This document shows, one piece after another, positions 35,011-43,659 of a stretch of 64,000 nt of DNA. The first letter of the stretch is position 1, and the number at the start of each line of letters is the position of its first letter. Origin of the DNA: Pantoea allii. GTDB lineage: Bacteria > Pseudomonadota > Gammaproteobacteria > Enterobacterales > Enterobacteriaceae. The position numbers and the translations under genes are program-made. The DNA lies in contig NZ_NTMH01000054.1 of the NCBI RefSeq assembly GCF_002307475.1, forward strand, positions 62,001 through 126,000, read 5' to 3'. The notes under the pieces were generated by a model. The model was not told where the DNA came from, searched no databases, and was given only the letters and a program-made list of their open reading frames with translations.

Positions 35011-36020
35011 AATACGCCTACCTCTTTCCACGCCTGTTCAATTTTGCTACCAACAGAACGATCAAAGCGCTTTTCACCGTGCTGCACGGTCAACTGTGCA
35101 AAGGCTTTAAAGTCAGCATCCTGATGCAAATTATCATCACATAAGGTGTCATACCAGGCTTGCCCTGCCTGTTCCCAGGCAAATCCACCTAATGCTTTTG
35201 CTGCCAGATAAAAGGCACGGTTAGGAATGCCAGAATTCAGATGCACACCGCCGTTATCTTCACGCGTTTTAATATAATCGTCCATATGGCCCGGTTGCGG
35301 GTCTTTACCCAACATGGGATCGTCATAAGCGGTGCCGGGGTGCGACATCGATCGCAAGCCTTTACCGTGAATACCTTTCGCCAGCAAGCCTTCACCAATA
35401 ATCCAGTCGGCTTTCTCCGCCGTCTGTTTCTTACTGAACTGCTTCACCAGAGAGCCAAATACGTCGGACATCGACTCATTCAGTGCGCCAGCCTGTTCAA
35501 AATAGATCAAACCGGCCTCGGTTTCTGTGACACCGTGCGATAACTCATGCGCAACAACGTCGATAGCGATGGTAAAGCGGTTAAAGATTTCACCATCGCC
35601 GTCTCCGAATACCATCTGCTGACCATTCCAGAAGGCATTCTGATATTTCTCGCCATAATGCACGGTGCCAGCTAATTTCAAACCGTTATTATCCAGAGAA
35701 TTGCGTTTATATATTTGCCAGAAAAAGTCATGAGTTACGCCAAGATAGTTCCAGGCCTCATCGGCGGCAATGTCACCATTTGAGGACTGGCCTTCTTTAC
35801 GCACCAGGGTGCCCGGCAACGTTTCCTGATTTTTGGCGTCATAGATTTCACGCTCAATCTTCCCTGCCTGCGTGGTCTTGGGTGCAGCGGTCTTTTGCCA
35901 GTGCTCCGCCATCAGGTGCTGAACGTGGGTGAGCGTACGGCGCGCCTGCTCCTGTTGATAGCCGGAACCGTGAGCAATAATCTTACGAAGAATGTAGGGA
36001 GGTATAACGCTGAAAGCCAT
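35007..36020 (-). CDS. M4 family metallopeptidase, protealysin-like
   Basis: Thermolysin-fold zinc peptidase of 337 residues without a signal peptide. The zinc-binding HELSH plus downstream ESMSD (third ligand glutamate) are intact, as are the substrate/transition-state histidine region GGVHLNSGIPNRAFYLAAKA and the Trp-Asn-rich Ca/propeptide junction. The N terminus MAFSVIPPYILRKI carries the short protealysin-type propeptide with its PPYILR element (about 1-45), which keeps the enzyme inactive until cleaved. Cytoplasmic or released protealysins in Serratia cleave actin in host cells; a similar role here is only inference. Operon with the emfourin gene. Confidence 0.93.
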   Translation of the reverse strand: MAFSVIPPYILRKIIAHGSGYQQEQARRTLTHVQHLMAEHWQKTAAPKTTQAGKIEREIYDAKNQETLPGTLVRKEGQSSNGDIAADEAWNYLGVTHDFFWQIYKRNSLDNNGLKLAGTVHYGEKYQNAFWNGQQMVFGDGDGEIFNRFTIAIDVVAHELSHGVTETEAGLIYFEQAGALNESMSDVFGSLVKQFSKKQTAEKADWIIGEGLLAKGIHGKGLRSMSHPGTAYDDPMLGKDPQPGHMDDYIKTREDNGGVHLNSGIPNRAFYLAAKALGGFAWEQAGQAWYDTLCDDNLHQDADFKAFAQLTVQHGEKRFDRSVGSKIEQAWKEVGVL

Positions 36021-36060
36021 TGTAGACTCCTTGGCACGAGGGATGTACCAGGAAGTATAG

Positions 36061-37434
36061 TTAAGAAATGCTTTTCTTTCGTTTCGGTTTTTCAGGAATC
36101 AGCTGAGTGACCTGACTTTCTACCCAGCCATCATCAAGGCGGGTACGCAGTAAATCGCCGTTGCTTAACTGACGTGTTTTTTTCACCACCTGACCCGCGT
36201 TGTCGGTGGTGACGCTGAAGCCACGCGCCAGGGTGGCTAACGGGCTGACGCCTTCCAACTGGGCCGCAAGCTGACCGAAGCGGTTTTTGTCGCGGTTAAG
36301 CAATTTCTCCATGCTTTGTTGCAGGCGATAATGCCAGCTTTGCAGGCTTTGTTGCGCCAGATACAGGCGCTTCTGTGGTTGCTGCTGTGCCAGCCTCTGT
36401 GACAGGCGATCCTGCTGGCGGCTGGCGTTGCGCAGCCGCACTTCCATCGCTTCGCTCAGGCGCTGCTGTAAGCGAAACAGTGCAGTCTGCTGGCGGGCCA
36501 GGCGCAACTGCGGATGCTGCTGTTGCAGGCGGTGATCTAAACGGCTAAAGCCCCGCTGCTGGCGTGCCAGATAATAATCCATCGCCATTTCCAGCCGCTG
36601 CTGTTGTGACTGCAGCTGACGCAGAAGTTCAAGCTGATTACGGCTGACAATCTCTGCCGCGGCAGAAGGCGTTGGCGCGCGCAGGTCCGCAACAAAATCG
36701 GCAATAGTCACGTCGGTTTCATGGCCCACCGCGCTGACCACGGGAATGCGACTGGCAAAAATCGCACGCGCGACTCGCTCGTCGTTAAAACTCCACAGAT
36801 CTTCCAGCGAACCGCCGCCGCGCCCCACGATGAGCACATCGCACTCTGCACGCTGGTTCGCAAGCTCAATGGCGCGCACGATAGCGGCAGGCGCATCCAC
36901 GCCCTGTACGGCGGTGGGGTAAATCACCACAGGCAATGACGGATCGCGACGATGCAGCACACGCAGCACATCGTGCAGGGCTGCACCGGTCGCGGAAGTA
37001 ATAACGCCAACCTGTTTAGCCGGTTGGGGCAAGGGTTTTTTGTGCCCGGGCTCGAATAAGCCTTCCTGTGCCAGCTTAGCTTTCAACTGCTCAAACTGCT
37101 GCTGCAACAGGCCTTCACCAGCGGGATGCATGCTTTCAATAATCAGCTGATAATCGCCGCGCGGTTCATACAAGGTGATGTTCGCGCGCACCAGGACCTG
37201 CTGACCGTGCTGAGGACGAAACGTGACGCGACGATTGCCATTGCGGAACATGGCACAGCGTACCTGTGCGCCATCATCTTTTAGGGTGAAGTACCAGTGA
37301 CCCGAGGCAGGCTGGGTGAAATTGGAGATCTCGGCACTGAGCCAAACCAAACCCATCTCATTTTCCAGCAGCTGACGCACTGTGGTATTGAGACGGCTGA
37401 CGGTAAAAATATTGGCGTTTGGCGGCAGCGACAT
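36061..37434 (-). CDS. xseA: Exodeoxyribonuclease VII large subunit
   Basis: Large subunit of the single-strand-specific exonuclease ExoVII, 457 residues (E. coli 456). An N-terminal OB fold (about 10-105: GLVWLSAEISNFTQPASGHW) precedes the catalytic domain with GVITSATGAALHD, VGRGGGSLEDLWSFNDE and SAVGHETDVTIADFVADLRAPTPSAAAE (listed in pieces as seen). A long Gln/Arg/Leu-rich coiled coil (about 275-400) binds several XseB subunits. The start MSLPPNANIFTVSRL is preferred over an upstream in-frame ATG because it matches the family N terminus. Divergent from guaB. Confidence 0.97.
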   Translation of the reverse strand: MSLPPNANIFTVSRLNTTVRQLLENEMGLVWLSAEISNFTQPASGHWYFTLKDDGAQVRCAMFRNGNRRVTFRPQHGQQVLVRANITLYEPRGDYQLIIESMHPAGEGLLQQQFEQLKAKLAQEGLFEPGHKKPLPQPAKQVGVITSATGAALHDVLRVLHRRDPSLPVVIYPTAVQGVDAPAAIVRAIELANQRAECDVLIVGRGGGSLEDLWSFNDERVARAIFASRIPVVSAVGHETDVTIADFVADLRAPTPSAAAEIVSRNQLELLRQLQSQQQRLEMAMDYYLARQQRGFSRLDHRLQQQHPQLRLARQQTALFRLQQRLSEAMEVRLRNASRQQDRLSQRLAQQQPQKRLYLAQQSLQSWHYRLQQSMEKLLNRDKNRFGQLAAQLEGVSPLATLARGFSVTTDNAGQVVKKTRQLSNGDLLRTRLDDGWVESQVTQLIPEKPKRKKSIS

Positions 37435-37526
37435 GTGACGAAGATCAAATTCCAAATCAGTAGGTTAATCAGTCGATACTACATTGCTGATTGTGCGGAT
37501 CAAGACTTTTTATCAAATAATAGTGG

Positions 37527-37552
37527 AGGCAATCGATTACGGCCTGTATAAT
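37527..37552 (+). promoter_or_regulatory. guaB promoter with PurR-like box
   Basis: TATAAT at 37547-37552 is 51 bases before the guaB start. Overlapping the spacer, AGGCAATCGATTACGG (37527-37542) resembles the PurR consensus ACGCAAACGTTTNCNT with several mismatches, as the E. coli guaB box also does. An AT-rich stretch (TTTTTATCAAATAATAG) upstream may be an UP element. This region also separates divergent xseA. Confidence 0.65.
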
Positions 37553-37602
37553 GCCGCGGCAATATTTTATCTATTCTCACGCACCCAAGGTGGAGTATTG
37601 CC

Positions 37603-39069
37603 ATGTTAAGAATCGCTAAAGAAGCACTCACTTTTGACGACGTCCTGCTCGTTCCTGCACACTCCACCGTCCTGCCGAATACGGCCGATCTCAGCACTCA
37701 ACTGACCAAAAACATTCGTCTGAACATTCCAATGCTTTCTGCTGCGATGGATACCGTGACCGAAGCGGGTCTGGCTATTGCGCTGGCGCAAGAGGGCGGT
37801 CTGGGCTTCATTCACAAAAATATGTCGATTGAGCGCCAGGCAGATGAAGTGCGTAAGGTTAAAAAGCATGAAAGCGGCGTGGTCACCGAACCGCAGACCG
37901 TGTTGCCAACCACCACGCTGGCAGAAGTCAAAGAGCTGACCGAACGTAACGGCTTTGCCGGCTATCCGGTGGTGAACGCGGACAACGAACTGGTGGGCAT
38001 TATCACCGGTCGCGATGTGCGCTTCGTTACCGATCTCACCCAGCCCGTCACTGCCGTTATGACGCCGAAAGAGCGTCTGGTTACAGTGAAAGAGGGCGAA
38101 GCCCGTGATGTCGTGCTGCACAGAATGCATGAAAAGCGTGTAGAAAAAGCGCTGGTCGTGGATGACAGTTTCCACCTGCTGGGCATGATCACCGTTAAAG
38201 ACTTCCAGAAAGCCGAACGTAAACCTAACGCCTGTAAAGATGCGCAGGGTCGTCTGCGCGTTGGTGCCGCCGTGGGTGCAGGTGCGGGCAATGAAGAGCG
38301 CGTGGATGCCCTGGTCGCAGCAGGGGTGGACGTACTGCTTATTGATTCGTCGCATGGCCACTCCGAAGGCGTGCTGCAACGTATTCGCGAAACCCGCGCT
38401 AAATATCCTGAGCTTGAAATCGTCGGCGGCAACGTCGCGACGGGTGCAGGTGCGCTGGCGCTGGTTGAAGCTGGCGTGAGCGCGGTCAAAGTCGGTATCG
38501 GCCCAGGCTCAATTTGTACCACTCGTATTGTTACCGGTGTGGGTGTACCTCAGATTACCGCCGTTTCTGACGCCGTTGCCGCGCTGGAAGGCACGGGCAT
38601 TCCGGTTATCGCAGATGGCGGGATTCGTTTCTCTGGTGATATCGCTAAGGCGATTGCGGCGGGCGCGTCCTGTGTGATGGTGGGATCGATGCTGGCAGGT
38701 ACTGAAGAATCGCCGGGTGAAATCGAACTTTACCAGGGCCGTTCTTTTAAATCCTACCGTGGAATGGGCTCGCTGGGCGCGATGTCTAAAGGATCATCGG
38801 ACCGCTACTTCCAGACTGATAACGCTGCTGACAAGCTGGTGCCAGAAGGTATCGAAGGCCGCGTGGCCTATAAAGGCCGCCTGAAAGAGATCGTGCATCA
38901 GCAAATGGGCGGCCTGCGCTCCTGTATGGGCCTGACCGGCTGCCAGACCATTGATGACCTGCGCACCAAAGCCGAATTCGTGCGTATCAGCGGTGCGGGC
39001 ATCAATGAAAGCCACGTGCATGATGTGACCATCACCAAAGAGTCACCAAACTACCGCATGGGTTCATAA
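37603..39069 (+). CDS. guaB: IMP dehydrogenase
   Basis: NAD-dependent enzyme of 488 residues (same as E. coli) that converts IMP to XMP, the committed step to GMP. The TIM-barrel catalytic loop GPGSICTTRIVTGVG carries the nucleophilic cysteine, and GSMLAGTEESPGE plus YRGMGSLGAM form the IMP site and flap. The Bateman module of two CBS domains (about 95-205) is inserted in the usual place. First gene of the guaBA operon, 69 bases before guaA, with a hairpin in between. Confidence 0.98.
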   Translation: MLRIAKEALTFDDVLLVPAHSTVLPNTADLSTQLTKNIRLNIPMLSAAMDTVTEAGLAIALAQEGGLGFIHKNMSIERQADEVRKVKKHESGVVTEPQTVLPTTTLAEVKELTERNGFAGYPVVNADNELVGIITGRDVRFVTDLTQPVTAVMTPKERLVTVKEGEARDVVLHRMHEKRVEKALVVDDSFHLLGMITVKDFQKAERKPNACKDAQGRLRVGAAVGAGAGNEERVDALVAAGVDVLLIDSSHGHSEGVLQRIRETRAKYPELEIVGGNVATGAGALALVEAGVSAVKVGIGPGSICTTRIVTGVGVPQITAVSDAVAALEGTGIPVIADGGIRFSGDIAKAIAAGASCVMVGSMLAGTEESPGEIELYQGRSFKSYRGMGSLGAMSKGSSDRYFQTDNAADKLVPEGIEGRVAYKGRLKEIVHQQMGGLRSCMGLTGCQTIDDLRTKAEFVRISGAGINESHVHDVTITKESPNYRMGS

Positions 39070-39084
39070 CCCCGTAAGATTTCC

Positions 39085-39104
39085 CGCCCGGCAACAGCCG
39101 GGCG
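39085..39104 (+). terminator. Intercistronic hairpin between guaB and guaA
   Basis: CGCCCGGC, four-base loop, GCCGGGCG: a perfect 8-bp stem followed by CTTTA, not a real T tract. It may act as a partial terminator or as an mRNA stabiliser that adjusts guaA relative to guaB. Confidence 0.45.
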
Positions 39105-39138
39105 CTTTACTTAAAGTCACCGTTCTGGAAACCCCTCA

Positions 39139-40719
39139 ATGACGACGGAAAATATCCATAAGCACCGCATTCTGATTCTCGATTTTGGTTCTCAATATAC
39201 TCAGTTGGTCGCGCGCCGCGTACGTGAGCTTGGCGTGTACTGTGAACTCTGGGCGTGGGATGTCACCGAAGCGCAGATTCGCCAGTTCAATCCAAGCGGC
39301 ATCATCCTGTCTGGCGGCCCGGAAAGTACCACCGAAAACGACAGCCCGCGCGCACCTGACTATGTGTTTACTGCGGGTGTACCGGTTCTGGGTGTGTGTT
39401 ACGGCATGCAAACCATGGCGATGCAGTTGGGTGGCAAGGTGGAAGGGTCCAACGAGCGCGAGTTTGGCTATGCGCAGGTTGAAGTCAACACCGCAAGCGC
39501 GCTGATTCGCGATATCGAAGATGCCATCAGCGCGGCCGGTAAACCGCTGCTGGATGTCTGGATGAGCCACGGCGATAAAGTGACTGCTATCCCTGATGGT
39601 TTTGTTACGGTCGCCAGCACAGAAACCTGTCCGTTTGCCATCATGGCTAACGAAGAGAAACGCTTCTATGGCGTGCAGTTCCACCCGGAAGTCACGCACA
39701 CGCGTCAGGGACTGCGCATGCTGGAACGTTTCGTGATGGATATTTGTGAATGTGAAGCGCTCTGGACACCGGCGAAAATCATTGAGGATGCCGTCGAGCG
39801 TCTGCGTGTGCAGGTCGGCAACGACAAAGTGATCCTGGGCTTATCCGGCGGTGTGGATTCGTCAGTGACTGCCATGCTGCTGCATCGCGCCATCGGTAAA
39901 AACCTGACCTGCGTATTCGTGGATAACGGGCTGCTGCGCCTGAACGAAGCTGAGCAGGTGCTGGACATGTTCGGCGACCATTTTGGTCTGAATATTGTGC
40001 ACGTTGACGGTGAAGCACGTTTCCTGAATGCCCTGGCAGGGGAAAACGATCCGGAAGCGAAGCGCAAAATCATTGGCCGCGTTTTCGTCGAAGTGTTTGA
40101 CGAGCAGGCATTGCGCCTGCAGGACGTGAAGTGGCTGGCGCAGGGCACTATTTATCCTGACGTGATTGAATCCGCAGCCTCGGCTACCGGTAAAGCGCAC
40201 GTGATCAAGTCGCACCACAACGTGGGTGGCCTGCCAAAAGAGATGAAGATGGGCCTGGTCGAGCCGCTGCGTGAGCTGTTTAAAGACGAAGTGCGTAAGA
40301 TCGGTCTGGAGTTAGGTCTGCCTTACGATATGCTCTATCGTCATCCGTTCCCGGGGCCTGGCCTTGGCGTGCGCGTGCTGGGTGAAGTGAAGAAAGAGTA
40401 TTGTGACCTGCTTCGTCGTGCAGATGCCATCTTTATTGAAGAGCTGCACAAAGCCGACCTCTACAACAAAGTCAGCCAGGCCTTTACCGTGTTTCTGCCT
40501 GTGCGTTCCGTTGGCGTGATGGGCGATGGCCGTAAATATGACTGGGTTGTTTCACTGCGTGCGGTCGAAACCATCGACTTCATGACCGCCCACTGGGCGC
40601 ACCTGCCGTATGACTTCCTGGGCCGCGTATCCAACCGCATTATCAACGAAGTTAACGGCATTTCCCGGGTAGTTTATGATATTTCGGGCAAACCACCGGC
40701 GACGATTGAGTGGGAGTAA
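39139..40719 (+). CDS. guaA: GMP synthase (glutamine-hydrolysing)
   Basis: Amidotransferase of 526 residues (E. coli 525) that aminates XMP to GMP using glutamine and ATP. The class I glutaminase domain (about 8-205) has its catalytic cysteine in GVCYGMQTMA and His-Glu in FHPEVTH. The ATP pyrophosphatase domain has the P-loop LSGGVDSSVTA, and the C-terminal dimerisation domain contains RHPFPGPGLGVRVLGE and ends KPPATIEWE. Second gene of guaBA; a strong terminator follows. Confidence 0.98.
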   Translation: MTTENIHKHRILILDFGSQYTQLVARRVRELGVYCELWAWDVTEAQIRQFNPSGIILSGGPESTTENDSPRAPDYVFTAGVPVLGVCYGMQTMAMQLGGKVEGSNEREFGYAQVEVNTASALIRDIEDAISAAGKPLLDVWMSHGDKVTAIPDGFVTVASTETCPFAIMANEEKRFYGVQFHPEVTHTRQGLRMLERFVMDICECEALWTPAKIIEDAVERLRVQVGNDKVILGLSGGVDSSVTAMLLHRAIGKNLTCVFVDNGLLRLNEAEQVLDMFGDHFGLNIVHVDGEARFLNALAGENDPEAKRKIIGRVFVEVFDEQALRLQDVKWLAQGTIYPDVIESAASATGKAHVIKSHHNVGGLPKEMKMGLVEPLRELFKDEVRKIGLELGLPYDMLYRHPFPGPGLGVRVLGEVKKEYCDLLRRADAIFIEELHKADLYNKVSQAFTVFLPVRSVGVMGDGRKYDWVVSLRAVETIDFMTAHWAHLPYDFLGRVSNRIINEVNGISRVVYDISGKPPATIEWE

Positions 40720-40761
40720 TCCCGCGTCCGGCTTAGCCGACAGTAAGCAGTATAAAAACGA

Positions 40762-40786
40762 AGCCCGCGTTATGCGGGCTTTTTGC
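40762..40786 (+). terminator. Terminator after guaA
   Basis: AGCCCGC, five-base loop, GCGGGCT followed by TTTTT, about 43 bases after the guaA stop. Confidence 0.92.
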
Positions 40787-40902
40787 ATTTTAGATCCCGC
40801 ATTGTCTGGCCGATAGTCGCTTCGCCGGAACGGCGAGGGATATCACTGAATTTCGCCTGAAAAATGGGTTCGCGTTGAACAGTGCACGGCGCTGAAGCGA
40901 AC

Positions 40903-41781
40903 TCAGGATCTACGCCAGGCGGCAGGCAGGAGACGTACGACGCGAAGCTCGGTGACGACAATCCCCACCAGGATTAACGCCGCCCCTGCAAGTCTTTCCG
41001 GCGGCAGACGATCGCCCGCGAGAAAATAACCAAAAATCCCACTAAACACAGGTTCGCAAATCAGTATCAGAGCGACCTTTTCCGGGGCCAGCACAGCCTG
41101 AGCACGATTCTGAATAGCGTACGCCAGGGCTGTTGCGAACAGGGCCAGTGACAGGATTGTTAATGCTGTCGGCAGCGAGTGAGGTACAGCAAACTGGTCA
41201 CGGGCGACGCTCCATAACAAAGAAAGCACGCCAACGATGCCCAGTTGTATCGATGTTGAGGCCAGGGAAATGTCAGGCGTTGTGAAAGTCGACACGATGA
41301 CGATGTGTACGGCGAAGCACACCGCACAACCCAGAATAAGTAAATCACCATAGTGCACCCTGAACCCGTCAAGGCTGAGCAAGCCAAGCCCAAACACGGC
41401 AATGGCAGTTCCTGCTGCCTGTTTAGCACTGGGGCGTCCTCTGCCGATAAGATAGATACACAACGGCGTGAAAACGGTGCACAAGCCTGTGATGAACCCG
41501 GCATTGGAGGGCGTTGTGTAAGCTGTGCCGGATGTCTGCAGGGAGAACGCAGCGAAAAGCACGATGCCTGCCAATACCGCACGCGCCCAGTCACGTGGCT
41601 TCAGGTGGCGAAAAGAACGGATCGAAAAGGGGAGAAGCGCAAAAGCCGCCAGGGTAAACATCCACGCGTTCAGGGTGGATGCGGCCATGACGCCCAGCGT
41701 GTCGTGCTTCGCAACGAAGCTCCAGCCCCACACCGCCGTGACGGCTAAAAGCGCGATTGACCAAAGGATGCGATATGACAT
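40903..41781 (-). CDS. EamA/DMT family inner-membrane transporter
   Basis: Drug/metabolite transporter of 292 residues with ten predicted TM segments arranged as two EamA repeats (about 5-135 and 145-285). Family features: VTAVWGWSFVAKHDTLG at the start of repeat one, TPSNAGFITGLCTVFTPL, and in repeat two ALIQNRAQAVLAPEKVALI-like and EPVFSGIFGYFLAGDRL. The start at 41781 is preceded by AAGGGA; an in-frame ATG 21 bases earlier is less likely. Substrate unknown; relatives export amino acids or metabolites. It stands alone after the guaA terminator. Confidence 0.85.
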   Translation of the reverse strand: MSYRILWSIALLAVTAVWGWSFVAKHDTLGVMAASTLNAWMFTLAAFALLPFSIRSFRHLKPRDWARAVLAGIVLFAAFSLQTSGTAYTTPSNAGFITGLCTVFTPLCIYLIGRGRPSAKQAAGTAIAVFGLGLLSLDGFRVHYGDLLILGCAVCFAVHIVIVSTFTTPDISLASTSIQLGIVGVLSLLWSVARDQFAVPHSLPTALTILSLALFATALAYAIQNRAQAVLAPEKVALILICEPVFSGIFGYFLAGDRLPPERLAGAALILVGIVVTELRVVRLLPAAWRRS

Positions 41782-42194
41782 AGTTGTCCCTTCGGCAGGC
41801 ATTTATACCGAATGCCTGGCCCAGAATTGTATGTCAGCGGTACCCAAAGCGGCTTACGATAATTCAGTAAAAAGGTCCTGGCAATCCTTAACGCTGTTCC
41901 TGTGGCGGCTATCCGAAATCTCAACTGTTGATGAAGCGAAGTAGCGGGATAGAAGGGGTCAGTACAAGGTGCCAGCAACCGGGAATTTGATAAGGTCAGG
42001 GTTCTGTGGCTGGCGGTGGTCGGGATGAGCAATGAGCAGACGTTGATAACATTACTGCCGCGCTACAAGCCTGCTTAACGGCGGGTTTTTCCTTTCACTG
42101 GTCTCAGGCCGTTTTTTGGTGAAGGCATAAATACTTGCGTGGAGTGGATAAGGGTGATCACGCCCTGATGCCTGTCAGCATTTAAGCCAGAAAA
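41782..42194 (+). other. Gene-free interval with a short coding-like remnant
   Basis: No intact gene is seen in this 400-base stretch. Between about 41952 and 42079 one forward frame reads open without a start codon, ending VLWLAVVGMSNEQTLITLLP then RYKPA and a stop. Just after it, CCTGC/GCGGG with TTTTT (42070-42091) looks like a terminator. This pattern suggests the 3' end of a decayed gene. I do not recognise the peptide. An antisense frame of 95 codons here reads as noise. Confidence 0.35.
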
Positions 42195-42223
42195 AAATCA
42201 GCCGGTGCTATCCGGCTGATTTT
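42195..42223. terminator. Terminator downstream of the esterase gene
   Basis: AAATCAGCCGG, seven-base loop with TGCTAT, CCGGCTGATTTT: an 11-bp stem with A tract on the left and T tract on the right. It lies 55 bases past the esterase stop and can also act on the opposite strand. Confidence 0.85.
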
Positions 42224-42277
42224 ATTTACCGCATGTCTGCACGAACAAAAAAATACGAATCCGCTGTCGGGCGATGT

Positions 42278-43297
42278 TTACTTAAGGTGTTCCTTCAGCT
42301 CTGCTGACGCCTGGCCAATCGCCGTACGCACGGTAGGCTCTTTACTCAAGGCATTCAGCAAACCAAAGTCGTGAATCATGCCGTTATAGCGGGTAACCGT
42401 CACCGGTACACCGGCGGCATCCAGCTTACGACCAAAGGCTTCACCTTCATCGCGCAGCACGTCGAGTTCGGCAGTCTGAATCAGCGTTGGCGGTAAACCT
42501 GCCAGTTGTGCCTCAGTGGCACGCAGCGGAGAAGCCAGAATGTTATTCCGATCTTTATCTGACGTTGTGTAGTTATCCCAGAACCACTTCATCATGTTTC
42601 GGGTCAGGAAATAGCCGTTGGCGAATTGCTGATAAGAAGCATCATCAAAGCGGGCATCGGTAACGGGCCACAGCATCACATCGTAACGAATCGCCGGGGT
42701 TTTATGTTGTTTGGCCTGCAGCGCGACGGCGGCCACCATGTTGCCTCCCACGCTGTTACCGACCAGCGCCAGGCGCTTACCGTCAACGCCAATTTCCGCA
42801 CCGTGTTCGGCTACCCATTTTGTCGCTTCATAAGCCTGGTTAATCGCGACCGGATAATGGGCTTCCGGTGATGGCTCGTAATTCACAAATACCGCCGCAG
42901 CGCCGGATTCGTTCACAAGGTCTCGCACCAGACGTTCGTGCGTCGGGAAGTCACCCAGCACCCAGCCGCCACCGTGGAAGAACATGAATACCGGGAGCAC
43001 TCCGCTGGCGTGTTCGGGTTTAACAATCGTTAGTTTGAGTGGTTTGCCCAATGCTGTGATGGTTTTTTCAGAAATCTGTGCTGGCGGCAGCGCGGCGCCT
43101 TGCTGCGCGCCTGTCAGCACTGCGCGTGCTTCTTTCGGCGTTAAGGTTTCGATGGGCTTGCCGCCGCCGCTGTTAAGGGCTTTAAGAAAGGCGGCGACAC
43201 CAACGGTAGGTTCAGGCGCATTCTCCACAGGGCTGGCCCATGCTGATGTGATCTGGCTGGCTAACAATAAAGCACCTGCGGTGAGTTTCACGTTCAT
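42278..43297 (-). CDS. Secreted alpha/beta-hydrolase (HSL-family esterase)
   Basis: Esterase of 339 residues with a signal peptide (MNVKLTAGALLLASQITSAW, cut after AWA). HSL family marks are clear: the oxyanion-hole HGGGWVLGD, nucleophile elbow GNSVGGN (GxSxG), a late ELDVLRDEGE (aspartate) and MIHDFGLL (histidine). It should therefore be active on short acyl esters in the periplasm or outside. Substrate not predictable. Its 5' region contains two nearly identical 20-bp palindromes, indicating a dedicated repressor, but no regulator gene is adjacent. The ribosome-binding site AAGGAAAT precedes the ATG. Confidence 0.88.
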   Translation of the reverse strand: MNVKLTAGALLLASQITSAWASPVENAPEPTVGVAAFLKALNSGGGKPIETLTPKEARAVLTGAQQGAALPPAQISEKTITALGKPLKLTIVKPEHASGVLPVFMFFHGGGWVLGDFPTHERLVRDLVNESGAAAVFVNYEPSPEAHYPVAINQAYEATKWVAEHGAEIGVDGKRLALVGNSVGGNMVAAVALQAKQHKTPAIRYDVMLWPVTDARFDDASYQQFANGYFLTRNMMKWFWDNYTTSDKDRNNILASPLRATEAQLAGLPPTLIQTAELDVLRDEGEAFGRKLDAAGVPVTVTRYNGMIHDFGLLNALSKEPTVRTAIGQASAELKEHLK

Positions 43298-43319
43298 TTT
43301 GATTTCCTTGTGTTTGCGA

Positions 43320-43398
43320 TTAAGTAGTGCGCTATTTAGTTTGGCTAAGATGGCAGGATTTTATCGTGTTGTAAACTATTAAATAGTGCACTACTTAA
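43320..43398 (-). promoter_or_regulatory. Twin palindromic operators upstream of the esterase gene
   Basis: Site 1, 43320-43339: TTAAGTAGTGCGCTATTTAG. Site 2, 43379-43398: TTAAATAGTGCACTACTTAA, an almost perfect palindrome around GTGCAC. The two are the same motif (reverse complement of one matches the other at nearly all positions), centres 59 bases apart, and they flank a -10-like TAAAAT on the minus strand. Shape and length suit a MarR- or TetR-type dimer. The rest of 43399-43659 has no gene I recognise. Confidence 0.65.
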
Positions 43399-43659
43399 TT
43401 TTTTATCTCTGATGCGATAAGAATGTGAATGACGAAAGGCAAAGGGAAGAGGCGCGGCATCGCTATTGGACGGCATTTTTTAACGATTTGCCCGTTGCTT
43501 AATCAATTTCGTGCCAGCTGTTTTTTTGAGCGCTACACTCATATCTGAGCCGCTACGCTGTCAGTCGGTAAAACCGCCTCAGGGCGCGAACACAGGCGAC
43601 ATGATGAAGGCTGGCAATCAGGCTGTCTGATGTCTCACTACTCAAGGATTGAATTAACC

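Noticed and set aside
37606..38379. 257-codon open frame antisense to guaB
   Set aside because: Shadow of guaB, His/Gln/Phe-rich as expected from antisense of a biased gene.
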